The notes beneath the pieces are model-generated. The model was given only the letters and a program-made list of their open reading frames with translations, searched no databases and was not told where the DNA came from. From an uncultured Cyclobacteriaceae bacterium (GTDB taxonomy: Bacteria > Bacteroidota > Bacteroidia > Cytophagales > Cyclobacteriaceae), in the NCBI GenBank assembly GCA_943788235.1, contig CALSPM010000010.1, positions 1 through 64,000 on the forward strand: a stretch of DNA of 64,000 nt. Direction: 5' to 3'. Below are positions 40,491-49,111 of the stretch, piece after piece; within the stretch, counting starts at the first letter, position 1, and each line of letters starts with the position of its first letter. A program made the position numbers and the translations under genes.

Positions 40491-41801
40491 CTAATATTTC
40501 AGACTGTTCAATAATCGACCGTATTTGGAGTACTCTTTCCAAAGACTTATTTTCTCAGAATTGAGATAGGATCCTGTAGTAGAGATTTTTCCATTGTAAT
40601 GATAAAATGACCACAAGCCTTGTCTCAAACCACGTTCCATTTTTCCTTCAAAGGCAAGCGTATTATTGATGTGATAACCTTTGTATAGTTCACTGAAACG
40701 TCCATTTTTGAGATTAGCTTTTAGTTTTATTTCTCCTTCTGGATAGTACTCAAAATAGGTACCATCGCCATTTTTAAGATTTCCTTTGAATAATAATTCT
40801 CCTTTGATCGAATAATAATCAGAAACTTCTAAGAGTTTTCCTTGTCGCCAGGTCTGTTCCTGCTTGAGCTGGTCATTGGGATAAAAAAATCCCCATAATC
40901 CATCTTTCTCACCATTAAGATAACTACCAACACTTTCTAGACTGCCGTTTATGTAATAATAAATCCATTGACCTGTTTTTAAATCATGCTCAAAGAATCC
41001 CTCATAGTCAATGGCTCCTTTTTCGGTAAAGTACTTCCAAATGCCTGATTTTTCATTGCGAAAATAAGTACCAATAGAATAAAGTTGATTACTTTCATAA
41101 AAATTGAGCCAAATCCCCGTTTTAAGTCCCAATTCATAAGTTCCTTTTGCACTTTTGGTTCCGTCAGGATAATACTCTTGATAGTTGCCGTCAAGCAATC
41201 CCTTTTCATACTTAAGGACTTTACTTATGGCTCCATTGGTGTGGTAATACGTCCATTGATCAGATTTAACACCATAGGTGTAGTACTCTAATCTACTGAC
41301 TTCTTGATTTGGATAATAATAGGTTTGTGGGCCATGTTGCAAATTTAATTTGAAATTCTGGGTGTAACTGATTTCCCCAAAAGGAAAATATTCAGTCCAG
41401 ATGCTGTCTTTTTTCCCTTGTTTATAAAAGCCAACCAGTGCTGGACGAAAAAACTCGTAATATTCAATATAAATGCCATCCAGCAAGCCAAGAGAGAAAT
41501 TACTTTCACTCAAAGTACGACCTTCTTTGTCATATAAGTATTCTAAGCCTTCCTTTTTTCCATTTTCATAAAAACTGTTGGATTTAATCATACCTTGTGC
41601 ATTCCAAAAAAGCCACTGTCCTGACATTTTTCCAGAGATTACTTCTCCAGAAAAGGCGAGTACATTATTTTTGAAATGACCTCGTACGGGTCCATCGGCC
41701 ATAGTGTCCAGTTGTAGCATGATCTTCTTGAGACCGCTACTTTGGGAATAGGACTGAAAGGAAAGTAAATAAAATATTACGGCGGATAATAACCCTCTCA
41801 T
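40491..41801 (-). CDS. MORN/YwqK-repeat protein, exported
   Basis: 436 residues with a signal-like N-terminus (MRGLLSAVIFYLLSFQSYSQ). The rest is about 16 short beta repeats of 20-25 residues with the pattern GxWxYYxxNGxLxxxGxYxxGxKxG (for example GQWIYYYINGSLESVGSY and GIWLNFYESNQLYSIGTY). These are MORN_2/YwqK-type repeats. Such proteins are often labelled antitoxin YwqK, but no toxin gene is adjacent and I would not use that name. It is probably a surface or periplasmic scaffold. The repeats form one continuous stretch to the end of the protein. Confidence 0.82.
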   Translation of the reverse strand: MRGLLSAVIFYLLSFQSYSQSSGLKKIMLQLDTMADGPVRGHFKNNVLAFSGEVISGKMSGQWLFWNAQGMIKSNSFYENGKKEGLEYLYDKEGRTLSESNFSLGLLDGIYIEYYEFFRPALVGFYKQGKKDSIWTEYFPFGEISYTQNFKLNLQHGPQTYYYPNQEVSRLEYYTYGVKSDQWTYYHTNGAISKVLKYEKGLLDGNYQEYYPDGTKSAKGTYELGLKTGIWLNFYESNQLYSIGTYFRNEKSGIWKYFTEKGAIDYEGFFEHDLKTGQWIYYYINGSLESVGSYLNGEKDGLWGFFYPNDQLKQEQTWRQGKLLEVSDYYSIKGELLFKGNLKNGDGTYFEYYPEGEIKLKANLKNGRFSELYKGYHINNTLAFEGKMERGLRQGLWSFYHYNGKISTTGSYLNSEKISLWKEYSKYGRLLNSLKY

Positions 41802-41904
41802 ATATCTAAATGGATGTCCAATTTTAAGGAATATCCAAATCTATTGCTTTCATTTTTTGTATTCAAAAAGTATTAACTATTTCAAGGAGTCTTTAATTGA
41901 ACGG

Positions 41905-42912
41905 TTACCAGCGAATCAAAGCAGATGCCCAGGTAAATCCGCTGCCAAACGCAGCAAGACACACTATTTTATCCTCTGTGATGAGCCCTTCTTGCCATGC
42001 TTCACTTAAAGCGATGGGTATCGAAGCAGCTGTGGTATTTCCGTAATGCATGATATTACTAAAAACCTGATCGTCAGTTAAGCTCATTTGTTTTTGGATA
42101 AATTGACTGATCCTGAGATTGGCTTGATGTGGGATCAAGATACCAATGTCTTCAGGTTTGAGTTCATTGGCATTCAAGGCTTCCATGATTACTTCTGAAA
42201 ATCGCACTATAGCATGTTTAAACACAAAATTACCATTCATGTAAGGGTAATAACTGGTATCTTCGGGATCGTTATTTTCGATAATCTCGGGGACCCATCG
42301 ACCCGTACTGGGACCTATCAAGGCCAGTTCTTCGGCATGTAAACCCTCGGCATGCAAGTGCGTTGATAAAATACCTGTTTCCAAATTTTCTGATCTCTGC
42401 AAAACTACAGCACCGGCACCATCACCAAAAATAACACTCACGCCACGACCTCGGATACTTTTTTCGAGCCCTCCAGAATGAAGTTCGGACCCAATCACTA
42501 AGATGTTCTTGTACATACCCGTCTTTATAAACTGATCAGCTACCGAAAGACCGTATATGAATCCTGAGCATTGATTTCGGACGTCTAGGGCGCCGATTTC
42601 CTTTATACCTAATTCCTTTTGAACCATCACGCCAGGACCTGGAAAATAATAATCTGGACTGAGGGTAGCAAAGACAATGAAATCTATGTCATCAGGTGTT
42701 AAATCTGCATTTTTTATCGCTTTTCGGGCAGCTTTAGTTCCCATTGAAGAAGTGGTATTGCCGTCTCCGGGAACCACCCAACGCCTTTCCTTAATTCCTG
42801 TACGTTCTTGAATCCATTCGTCTGTCGTCTCCATAACAGATTCAAGGGACTTATTGGATACGATATTTTCTGGTAAAAAGTGACCAATACCAGCTATTTT
42901 AGATCTGAACAT
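41905..42912 (-). CDS. fabH: 3-oxoacyl-ACP synthase III (FabH family)
   Basis: 335 residues. The catalytic triad is visible: Cys at about 115 in DVRNQCSGFIYGL, His in LIPHQANLRI and Asn in YGNTTAASIPIAL. TTDEWIQERTGIKERRW and GDGAGAVVLQ are further family signatures. FabH starts fatty acid synthesis by condensing acetyl-CoA (or branched acyl-CoA) with malonyl-ACP. It is not beside plsX or other fab genes, so it may be a second or specialised copy. A well-formed promoter lies just upstream (42939-42969). Confidence 0.9.
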   Translation of the reverse strand: MFRSKIAGIGHFLPENIVSNKSLESVMETTDEWIQERTGIKERRWVVPGDGNTTSSMGTKAARKAIKNADLTPDDIDFIVFATLSPDYYFPGPGVMVQKELGIKEIGALDVRNQCSGFIYGLSVADQFIKTGMYKNILVIGSELHSGGLEKSIRGRGVSVIFGDGAGAVVLQRSENLETGILSTHLHAEGLHAEELALIGPSTGRWVPEIIENNDPEDTSYYPYMNGNFVFKHAIVRFSEVIMEALNANELKPEDIGILIPHQANLRISQFIQKQMSLTDDQVFSNIMHYGNTTAASIPIALSEAWQEGLITEDKIVCLAAFGSGFTWASALIRW

Positions 42913-42938
42913 AGAAGTATATTAATACGTTTCATTTA

Positions 42939-42969
42939 CAAAGATAGTTAAAGGTGTTAAATTGTTCAA
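42939..42969 (-). promoter_or_regulatory. Predicted Bacteroidota promoter of fabH
   Basis: On the minus strand, TTG (42969-42967), 20 bases, then TATCTTTG (42946-42939) fit the -33/-7 consensus. Transcription should begin about 20 bases before the fabH start at 42912. Confidence 0.65.
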
Positions 42970-43322
42970 AAAATGGACATTGAAAGCGTCTTTTGCATAC
43001 TGTTTATATTTTGTAAATAGGTAACCAACCGAATTAAATGCCATTTTATGATTTGAGAGTTACTCATCAAACCAAAAAGGCAAAATACGATGTTAGTCAA
43101 CTAAATTGTATATTTTGTGCTCAATCTTTCATACGATCAGAATTTATCCTAAGAGAAAGTTCAATAAATAGATATTCTTTAAATAAAGCATTAACAATAG
43201 TTTAAAATACGATGTACTTTTGCCGTAAGTAATGAATTTAATTTTTTATTTAATCACCAAGGTAGGGTATAGCTTCTCCAAAGCGGTATCCTAGTGTAAT
43301 GTTTAATTTTAATTATTCTCAG
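42970..43322. other. Intergenic region between fabH and the duplicated-domain lipoprotein
   Basis: AT-rich region of about 350 bases between divergent genes. A TACTTTTG at 43215-43222 fits the -7 element for the plus strand, but no TTG is well placed for -33. The 12-mer AAAATACGATGT occurs at 43082 and again at 43204. No open reading frame or RNA is recognised. Confidence 0.4.
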
Positions 43323-44225
43323 ATGAAAAAAAATATAAAAACCGCAGTTCAAAATTTGAAACTACAGATTACTCTAATCGTAATGATAATGTTTTGTATG
43401 AGTTGTCAAGAAACTATGCTAACAAAAGAATTCACAAGTGATTTGGAGTTGATCATAGCTATTCAAAATGTAGAAAATAAAGTAATTATATCAATGAACT
43501 CCTTGCCGGAGGAATCTAAAATTGCTATAAGTACCACTTATCGTGGCAACTATATTTCCAAAAGTGAATTAGCTCCAGAGTTGGGTTACCAGGTTGATTT
43601 GAGAAAGCATAAGGGAAGACAGGTTGCCAACAAATCTGTTGCTTATTTTGATATTGATGGTAGAATGTTGATTGCAGACGAAGACATTAAAGCTAAGAAA
43701 GGGGGAAGAGGTGGAAAAAAAGGAATGGGCAATAGAGGAGCCTTAGAAGATTGCTTTGATTTTGTTTATCCCTTTACTCTATTAATGCCAGATGTTTTGG
43801 AGATTGAAATTGCTGATATAGAAGGATGGGATTTAGTTAAAGCGTGGTATGAGGTAAATCCAGAGGAAGAGGAGAGACCTATATTCGTTTTTCCGTTGAA
43901 TATTTTGGTTGAAGAAAGTGAAATGACGATCAACGATGAGGATGAGTTTAAAGCTATTGCTGAGGGATGTAAAAATAGCAAAGATGGAAAGAGAGTAGAT
44001 TGCTTTGAGGTAGTTTATCCTTTTACCCTGACAATGCCTGACAGTGCACTAATTACCTTAGAGAGTGATGATGATAGAGCTTTCGTTAAAGCTTGGCATG
44101 ACGCTCATCCTGAGGTTAAAGAGAAGGGCATATTTGTATTTCCCATCAGCTTAGAATATCCCGATGGTGCCAAGGTTGAAATTGATACCAAAGAAGACTT
44201 TGAAGAGATAAAAAAGGATTGTTAA
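43323..44225 (+). CDS. Lipoprotein with duplicated VYPFTLxMPD domain
   Basis: 300 residues from the ATG at 43323. An upstream ATG at 43299 would only add eight residues before the basic MKKNIK start. A hydrophobic stretch ends in the lipobox MFCMSC, so the protein should be lipid-anchored. After a low-complexity Gly/Lys patch (KKGGRGGKKGMGNRG) come two copies of a domain of about 75 residues. Each starts DCF(D/E)xVYPFTLxMPD, has WYE or WHD in the middle, and contains PIFVFPLNI or GIFVFPISL. I know this type of domain next to ECF sigma factor genes in Bacteroidota, and a sigma fragment lies just downstream. The function is unknown. Confidence 0.78.
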   Translation: MKKNIKTAVQNLKLQITLIVMIMFCMSCQETMLTKEFTSDLELIIAIQNVENKVIISMNSLPEESKIAISTTYRGNYISKSELAPELGYQVDLRKHKGRQVANKSVAYFDIDGRMLIADEDIKAKKGGRGGKKGMGNRGALEDCFDFVYPFTLLMPDVLEIEIADIEGWDLVKAWYEVNPEEEERPIFVFPLNILVEESEMTINDEDEFKAIAEGCKNSKDGKRVDCFEVVYPFTLTMPDSALITLESDDDRAFVKAWHDAHPEVKEKGIFVFPISLEYPDGAKVEIDTKEDFEEIKKDC

Positions 44226-44296
44226 GAGAACGTAGGGATGGATCATATGAGGCCCTTCTAATGACGAGGAATTAGGATATTTAAATTAAATGCGAC

Positions 44297-44518
44297 GTGT
44301 ATGAGCCATATTGTTTAAATATAGCTTGCTTGGAGAAAGATAAATTTAAAAAATGCTTTGATCGTTGGTTTAATGAATTGCGTAATTGCATCACTTATCG
44401 TTGTGGAGATTCTGAGTTGGGGAAAGACATCGTTCAAGAGGCTTTTTTAAGAGCGTTGTTATCAAGTTGCTGGCATCACAATATTATTAGCGAATGGTTG
44501 ATGAAAGAGATGAAATGA
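44297..44518 (+). pseudogene. Truncated ECF sigma-70 factor (region 2 only)
   Basis: 73 codons from a GTG. Residues 15-52 look like sigma-70 region 2: FDRWFNELRNCITYRCGDSELGKDIVQEAFLRA. The match then ends and the remaining 20 residues (LLSSCWHHN and on) do not resemble region 2 or region 4. The DNA-binding region 4 is absent, so this cannot act as a normal sigma factor. No continuation is found in the other frames. It lies 72 bases after the lipoprotein with the duplicated domain. I read it as the remnant of an ECF sigma gene that belonged to that lipoprotein's locus. Confidence 0.6.
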
Positions 44519-44694
44519 AAAAATTAGAATTTATTTAAAGGTTCATTAACCGCTAATAATTTGCGATCAAAAAATTCCAGCAATCTCACGGAGTCATATT
44601 TCTTCATCGCGTTAATTAACCCTAACTCCATACGCAAATGGCTTCATTTTCTTCAAAAAAGGCTGAATATCTTATTCTAGGCGATATGATTTTA
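44519..44694. other. Short intergenic tract after the sigma remnant
   Basis: About 175 bases. A minus-strand open frame of 35 codons (44524-44631, starting MELGLINAMKKYDS) has protein-like composition but no recognisable family. It could be another scrap of the sigma locus or chance. No terminator hairpin is evident. Confidence 0.3.
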
Positions 44695-45393
44695 TTATTG
44701 GAACAAGGTGTAATTACCGAGTTGATCTGAAGGTTGACTGCGTTTGATCAAACTTGGCGAGTCCTTTTCTAAGTTAGCGATTAATGAACTGACCGGATGT
44801 GCGGTAAGTTGCCATAGATGCGTTGCTTTGATGATTTCTTCAATTTCGGGAGCTGTGGTGCCTGCATTCATCCACGAGATAATATCTTTTTCACCTAAGC
44901 ACAAAGGCATGTTTTCCTGATAAGGGGTCATCCGATCATCGGAGTGCTGAGTGATCATGATAAAGGTATGATTCGCTTCTTCACTGAAATCATCTTTTTC
45001 TTCCCAAATCCCAGCAATAGCAAGGGGTTTTTTATCGGTACGAGAAATGTGATAAGGGATGGCTCTCTTTTTGGCAAAAGGTTTCCAAACATAAAATCCA
45101 TCGATAGGGATCAGACATCTATGTAATTTTAGACTTTTTTGATGAGACGCTTTTTTTGACAAGGTTTCTGTATCGAGATTGAATAATTTAGGACTCATTT
45201 TGTTGTTATTTGCCCAATTTGATATTAATCCCCATTTAAAATATTGAAAATGAGATGTATTGTCTTGTGTAATGACGGGTAGGACTTGGGTCGGCGCGGC
45301 ATTGTAGCGAGGTATAAACTCATCTTTGAAAGCGGCACTAAAATGTTTTTCTAAAACCTTGTGATGGGTTGAAAGGGTGTAACGATCTATCAT
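44695..45393 (-). CDS. SRAP family protein (YedK/HMCES-like) lacking key catalytic residues
   Basis: 232 residues of the SOS-response-associated peptidase (SRAP) fold: RYNAAPTQVLPVI, FKWGLISNW, HRCLIPIDGFYVW, AIAGIWEE and LTAHPVSSL. Active members protect abasic sites by linking to them through Cys2 and start MCGR. This protein starts MIDRYTL, so Cys2 is absent. The catalytic Glu of the DGFYEW motif is Val (DGFYVW), the NARxE stretch reads NLDTE and the DRMP area reads QENMP. Only the His of HPVS remains. It may bind single-stranded DNA or abasic sites without crosslinking, or have a new role. The start is well defined, so an N-terminal misannotation is unlikely. Confidence 0.85.
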   Translation of the reverse strand: MIDRYTLSTHHKVLEKHFSAAFKDEFIPRYNAAPTQVLPVITQDNTSHFQYFKWGLISNWANNNKMSPKLFNLDTETLSKKASHQKSLKLHRCLIPIDGFYVWKPFAKKRAIPYHISRTDKKPLAIAGIWEEKDDFSEEANHTFIMITQHSDDRMTPYQENMPLCLGEKDIISWMNAGTTAPEIEEIIKATHLWQLTAHPVSSLIANLEKDSPSLIKRSQPSDQLGNYTLFQ

Positions 45394-45414
45394 ATTTTAC
45401 AAACGTAATTTAGC

Positions 45415-46365
45415 CTAACTTTTAAAATAATTGACAGTAAATGTCTCAGACCAACAAGTTTTTGCAATAAAATTAGGATAGCCACAATGCCCCCCATTAG
45501 GGGTGATTTGATAGGAAACGTGATCTGAATGAGCCATAATCGATTTATTTAATATTTTTGGCGTTAAAAAGGGATCATTCATTGCATTCAGTATTTTGGT
45601 AGGAATTTGAATTTTTTCTAGAAAATTTTTGGCACTACATTTTTCATAGTAATCTTCGGCATGTTTAAATCCATGAATGGGCGCAGTAATTAAGTCATCA
45701 AAATCATAAATAGTATGAATGTTTTCTAGTTTTTTGAGATTGAAGAGCTCTGGGTACTGGGCATGCTTAGCACGTGCTTTCTTTTTTAGAGACCTCATGA
45801 ATCTCCGTTGATAAAGGTAGTTTTTGGGTGTATTCAAATGAAGTGATCCAGATTTCAAATCCAGAGGGGCAGCAATTACACAAGCTTTTTTCACATTCTT
45901 ATAAGCGCCTTGTTCACCCAAAAATTTGAGGGTCAGGTTGGCCCCAAGACTGAACCCGATCAGGTAAATTTCCTGATAGTCTTTTTCGGCATGATTGACG
46001 ACTGCTAAGAGGTCTTCTGTTGCACCACTATGATACATTTTGGGCAGGTTATTGATTTGCTCCGAGCACCCTCTGTAGTTCCAGGCGAGGACGTCAAAAC
46101 CTTCAGAAAAATGGGCATTAGCCATACCCTTGACATAGGCTCGATTTGCATTTCCTTCCAATCCATGTGAAATAATGACCAATTTTTTACTTTTTTGTTT
46201 CATCCAAAACAAGTCTAAAAAATCTTGATCTTGGGTTATAATTCTTTCATGAATATAAAGAGTTAAAAGCGTAATTTTTCTAAATAAAGCAGGATATACA
46301 GTTTGGAGGTGGCCATTAAAAAGTAATTTAGGAGGTATATAAGGTTTCTTTTCCATAAAGTTCAT
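45415..46365 (-). CDS. YheT-type alpha/beta hydrolase
   Basis: 316 residues. KLVIISHGLEGNANRAYVKG and FDVLAWNYRGCSEQ are typical for the YheT/ABHD1-3 group. The nucleophile elbow is IGFSLGANLTLKFLG. The probable acid is in LNAMNDPFLTP and the His in PNGGHCGYPNFI. The N-terminal PPKLLFNGHLQTVYP segment is also characteristic. It is a cytoplasmic or membrane-associated serine hydrolase, perhaps acting on lipids, with unknown substrate. It follows the SRAP gene upstream on the same strand with a 21-base gap, so the two may be co-transcribed. Confidence 0.88.
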   Translation of the reverse strand: MNFMEKKPYIPPKLLFNGHLQTVYPALFRKITLLTLYIHERIITQDQDFLDLFWMKQKSKKLVIISHGLEGNANRAYVKGMANAHFSEGFDVLAWNYRGCSEQINNLPKMYHSGATEDLLAVVNHAEKDYQEIYLIGFSLGANLTLKFLGEQGAYKNVKKACVIAAPLDLKSGSLHLNTPKNYLYQRRFMRSLKKKARAKHAQYPELFNLKKLENIHTIYDFDDLITAPIHGFKHAEDYYEKCSAKNFLEKIQIPTKILNAMNDPFLTPKILNKSIMAHSDHVSYQITPNGGHCGYPNFIAKTCWSETFTVNYFKS

Positions 46366-46490
46366 TTTGTGTGGGTGTAAAATTCCTTAGTATTCTTTAA
46401 CTGATACTCAAATAATCTCTTTGCTTGCTTGATTAAAATCTGACTTGGGTTAACTTTGAACTTTAAAATTATAGAATTGATTTATTAGAA

Positions 46491-48095
46491 ATGGCAGAAG
46501 TAATAAAAATGCCCAAAATGAGTGACACCATGACTGAGGGTGTTATTTCCGCATGGTTGAAAAAAGAAGGAGATGTGATTGTCTCTGGAGATGTCCTCGC
46601 CGAAGTCGAGACAGATAAAGCGACTATGGAATTGGAGTCATATGAAGATGGAATACTTTTGCACATCGGCGTTCCCGAAAAGGCTACTGTGGCTGTGGAT
46701 GCTATCATAGCCATTATAGGAGCCAAAAGCGAAGACATTCAATCCCTCATTTCTGAGCCTTCCCAACCGGTTTCTGAGCCAGTAAATAGCCCAACCGGAG
46801 ATACTGAGCCCGCCAAAGTGGTTGCCGTGGATCCTTCTAGTATTAAGGCAACGGTTTTGAAGATGCCCAAAATGAGTGATACCATGACAGAAGGTATCAT
46901 CTCTCAATGGTTGATGAAGGTAGGTGATCAAGTCAGTTCAGGAGATATTTTGGCTGAGGTTGAGACAGATAAAGCAACCATGGAACTAGAATCTTATGAT
47001 GATGGTATCTTATTGTATACAGCAGTATCAGCGGGCAGTGCTGTGGAGGTAGATGGTATCATTGCCATCATAGGTGAAGAAAATGCTGATTTTGAGACTT
47101 TATTGCAACTAGAAAATAAGGTAGTACCGAAAGCTGAAACAGTAGTTGCTGCCGCAGCGGAAGTCCCAGCTCCCATTGAAATACCAAGTGCCTCTGTCAC
47201 CCCTAAAGCTACCTCTAGTGAGCGAGTGTTGGCCTCTCCATTGGCTAAAAAAATGGCTCAAGACAAAGGAATTGATTTGAGCACCCTACTCGGATCTGGA
47301 GATGGTGGGAGGATTGTCAAAAAAGATGTGGAAACTTTCAAGCCAGCGATCGTGAAGACGGCCCCAGTAGCAGTGACTCCTGAAAATTATGTGAAGCCGG
47401 TAGTCATCGGTGTCGAAGCTTCTGAGGACATAGTCTTGACACAGATGAGAAAAGTCATTGCTTCACGCCTTTCTGCAAGCAAATTTAGTGCTCCACATTT
47501 CTACCTAACCATGGAAATCAACATGGATAAAGCTATGGCTGCTAGGGTAAGTATGAATGAAGTGTCTCCAGTAAAGATTTCTTTCAATGACATTGTACTT
47601 AAATCGGTTGCCAGTGCCATCAGGCAGCATCCTGACGTAAATGTAAGTTGGTTAGAGGATAAAATGCAGAAGCATCAGCACATTCATATTGGGGTAGCTG
47701 TTGCCATACCGGATGGTTTGGTTGTACCTGTAGTAAAGTTTGCAGATAATAAGTCTTTGGCCCACATCTCATCAGAAGTAAAAGACTTAGCGCAACGTGC
47801 AGTTGCTAAGAAATTAGCACCAGAAGAGTTTACCGGTAATACGTTTAGTATTTCCAATTTAGGCATGTTTGGTGTGGAAGAATTCACAGCAATTATTAAT
47901 CCTCCCAATGCATGTATTCTAGCCATAGGAAGTATCAAAGAGGCCGTGATAGTTAAAAATGGCGTCATGAATCCAGGACATACCATGAAGGTAACTTTAT
48001 CTTGCGATCACCGGGCTGTAGATGGGGCTGTGGGAGCCGCTTTTCTAAAAAGTCTGAAAGGCCTGCTTGAGGACCCCGTACGCATTTTGATATAA
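46491..48095 (+). CDS. pdhC: Pyruvate dehydrogenase complex E2 (dihydrolipoamide acetyltransferase)
   Basis: 534 residues. Two lipoyl domains carry the lipoylated Lys in ETDKATMELES (about residues 43 and 161). They are joined by Pro/Ala/Ser/Val-rich linkers. The peripheral subunit-binding domain has LASPLAKKMAQDKGID and GSGDGGRIVKKDVE. The catalytic domain has the acetyltransferase motif CDHRAVDGAVGAAFL near the end. Double lipoyl domains and sequence flavour favour pyruvate over 2-oxoglutarate dehydrogenase. The E1 and E3 genes are not in the window. It diverges from the YheT gene. Confidence 0.9.
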   Translation: MAEVIKMPKMSDTMTEGVISAWLKKEGDVIVSGDVLAEVETDKATMELESYEDGILLHIGVPEKATVAVDAIIAIIGAKSEDIQSLISEPSQPVSEPVNSPTGDTEPAKVVAVDPSSIKATVLKMPKMSDTMTEGIISQWLMKVGDQVSSGDILAEVETDKATMELESYDDGILLYTAVSAGSAVEVDGIIAIIGEENADFETLLQLENKVVPKAETVVAAAAEVPAPIEIPSASVTPKATSSERVLASPLAKKMAQDKGIDLSTLLGSGDGGRIVKKDVETFKPAIVKTAPVAVTPENYVKPVVIGVEASEDIVLTQMRKVIASRLSASKFSAPHFYLTMEINMDKAMAARVSMNEVSPVKISFNDIVLKSVASAIRQHPDVNVSWLEDKMQKHQHIHIGVAVAIPDGLVVPVVKFADNKSLAHISSEVKDLAQRAVAKKLAPEEFTGNTFSISNLGMFGVEEFTAIINPPNACILAIGSIKEAVIVKNGVMNPGHTMKVTLSCDHRAVDGAVGAAFLKSLKGLLEDPVRILI

Positions 48096-48138
48096 ATTAG
48101 ATGGGCAATAGACGGAATTTTTTTTATACAATGATATT

Positions 48139-48681
48139 ATGGCTCAATTAAAAATAAAATCTACGACGGTACTGGCCGTTTATCATAAAGGTCAAATGGC
48201 CCTGGGAGCAGATGGACAGGCGACTATGGGTGCTACGGTTGCCAAGAGTCATGTAAAAAAAATAAGAAAGCTGACTGAAGGGACCATCATTACGGGATTT
48301 GCAGGTTCAACGGCTGATGCCTTCACCTTATTGGATCGTTTTGATGAAAAGCTGAGTGCATTTTCTGGTAATTTGAAGCGGGCTGCGGTCGAATTGGCCA
48401 AGGATTGGCGTAGGGATAAATATTTACGGCAGTTAGAGGCCATGATGATTGTCGCGAACAAAAACGAAATGCTGGTCATCTCTGGAACTGGAGATGTTTT
48501 AGATCCAGATAAAGATGTAGCTTCCATTGGTAGTGGGAGTCAATACGCAAAATCGGCAGCTTTAGCACTTAAAAAACATGCAGATCATCTTACCGCAGAG
48601 GAGATGGTTCGGGAAAGTTTGACCATCGCTGCAGACATTTGTATCTATACCAATCATAATTTAGTTGTCGAAGTGTTGTAA
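48139..48681 (+). CDS. hslV: ATP-dependent protease peptidase subunit HslV
   Basis: 180 residues, the normal size. The propeptide is MAQLKIKS and the N-terminal nucleophile is the following Thr (about residue 9) in the sequence TTVLAVYHKGQMALGADGQ. It is a proteasome-like beta subunit with GSGSQYAKSAALAL. HslV needs the HslU ATPase, whose gene is not adjacent here. It starts 44 bases after pdhC on the same strand and may be read from the same transcript. Confidence 0.93.
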   Translation: MAQLKIKSTTVLAVYHKGQMALGADGQATMGATVAKSHVKKIRKLTEGTIITGFAGSTADAFTLLDRFDEKLSAFSGNLKRAAVELAKDWRRDKYLRQLEAMMIVANKNEMLVISGTGDVLDPDKDVASIGSGSQYAKSAALALKKHADHLTAEEMVRESLTIAADICIYTNHNLVVEVL

Positions 48682-48709
48682 ATTTACAGTCTTTAGATAG
48701 AAAACCTTA

Positions 48710-49057
48710 ATGGTCAACATATACCATAATACCAGATGTGGAAAAAGTCGTACAGCTTTGAAGGTGTTATTGGAGGCGGGTTTGGAAGTCGAAGTTATCG
48801 AATATCTCAAAACACCCCTTGATAAAAGTCAACTACAAGTACTGGTCACTGCATTAGATATTATGCCCTATGATTTAATCCGAAGAGGAGAAAAGATATT
48901 CAAAGAGCATTACAAAGCCTCGCATCCTGATAACATAGACTGGCTTCAGGCTATGGTGGATCATCCCGTTTTGATGGAGCGCCCCATCATTGAAAAGAAA
49001 GGCTTGACGGTCGTTGGCCGCAGTCCTGAATCAATACAAAAAATACTCGATTATTAA
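48710..49057 (+). CDS. ArsC/Spx family protein (arsenate reductase-like)
   Basis: 115 residues with the thioredoxin-like ArsC fold. The active-site loop is IYHNTRCGKSRTALKVL, with a single catalytic Cys as in glutaredoxin-linked arsenate reductases. EVIEYLKTPLDKSQLQ, LIRRGEKIFKEHY and MERPIIEKKGLTVVGRSPE follow in the family order. Arsenate reduction is the usual label, but no ars genes lie nearby and many such proteins in Bacteroidota have other redox roles. It starts 28 bases after hslV on the same strand. Confidence 0.88.
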   Translation: MVNIYHNTRCGKSRTALKVLLEAGLEVEVIEYLKTPLDKSQLQVLVTALDIMPYDLIRRGEKIFKEHYKASHPDNIDWLQAMVDHPVLMERPIIEKKGLTVVGRSPESIQKILDY

Positions 49058-49111
49058 ATCCTTCGGCGCATGATAAAATACACCGATGGATTTTTCTTTC
49101 ATATCTCGTAT

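Noticed and set aside
40466-40492. Inverted repeat AGGTTTA / TAAACCT between glutamine synthetase and the MORN protein
   Set aside because: AT-rich seven-base stem with a long loop and no T run.
40491-41801. Toxin-antitoxin system (YwqK antitoxin)
   Set aside because: Only the repeat type matches. No toxin gene lies beside it and the protein has a signal peptide.
43082-43215. Repeated 12-mer AAAATACGATGT upstream of the lipoprotein gene
   Set aside because: Two copies in an AT-rich tract, not placed as an operator pair. Could be chance.
48710-49057. Arsenic resistance locus
   Set aside because: Only a single ArsC-like gene, with no arsR, arsB/acr3 or arsenite ATPase genes nearby.
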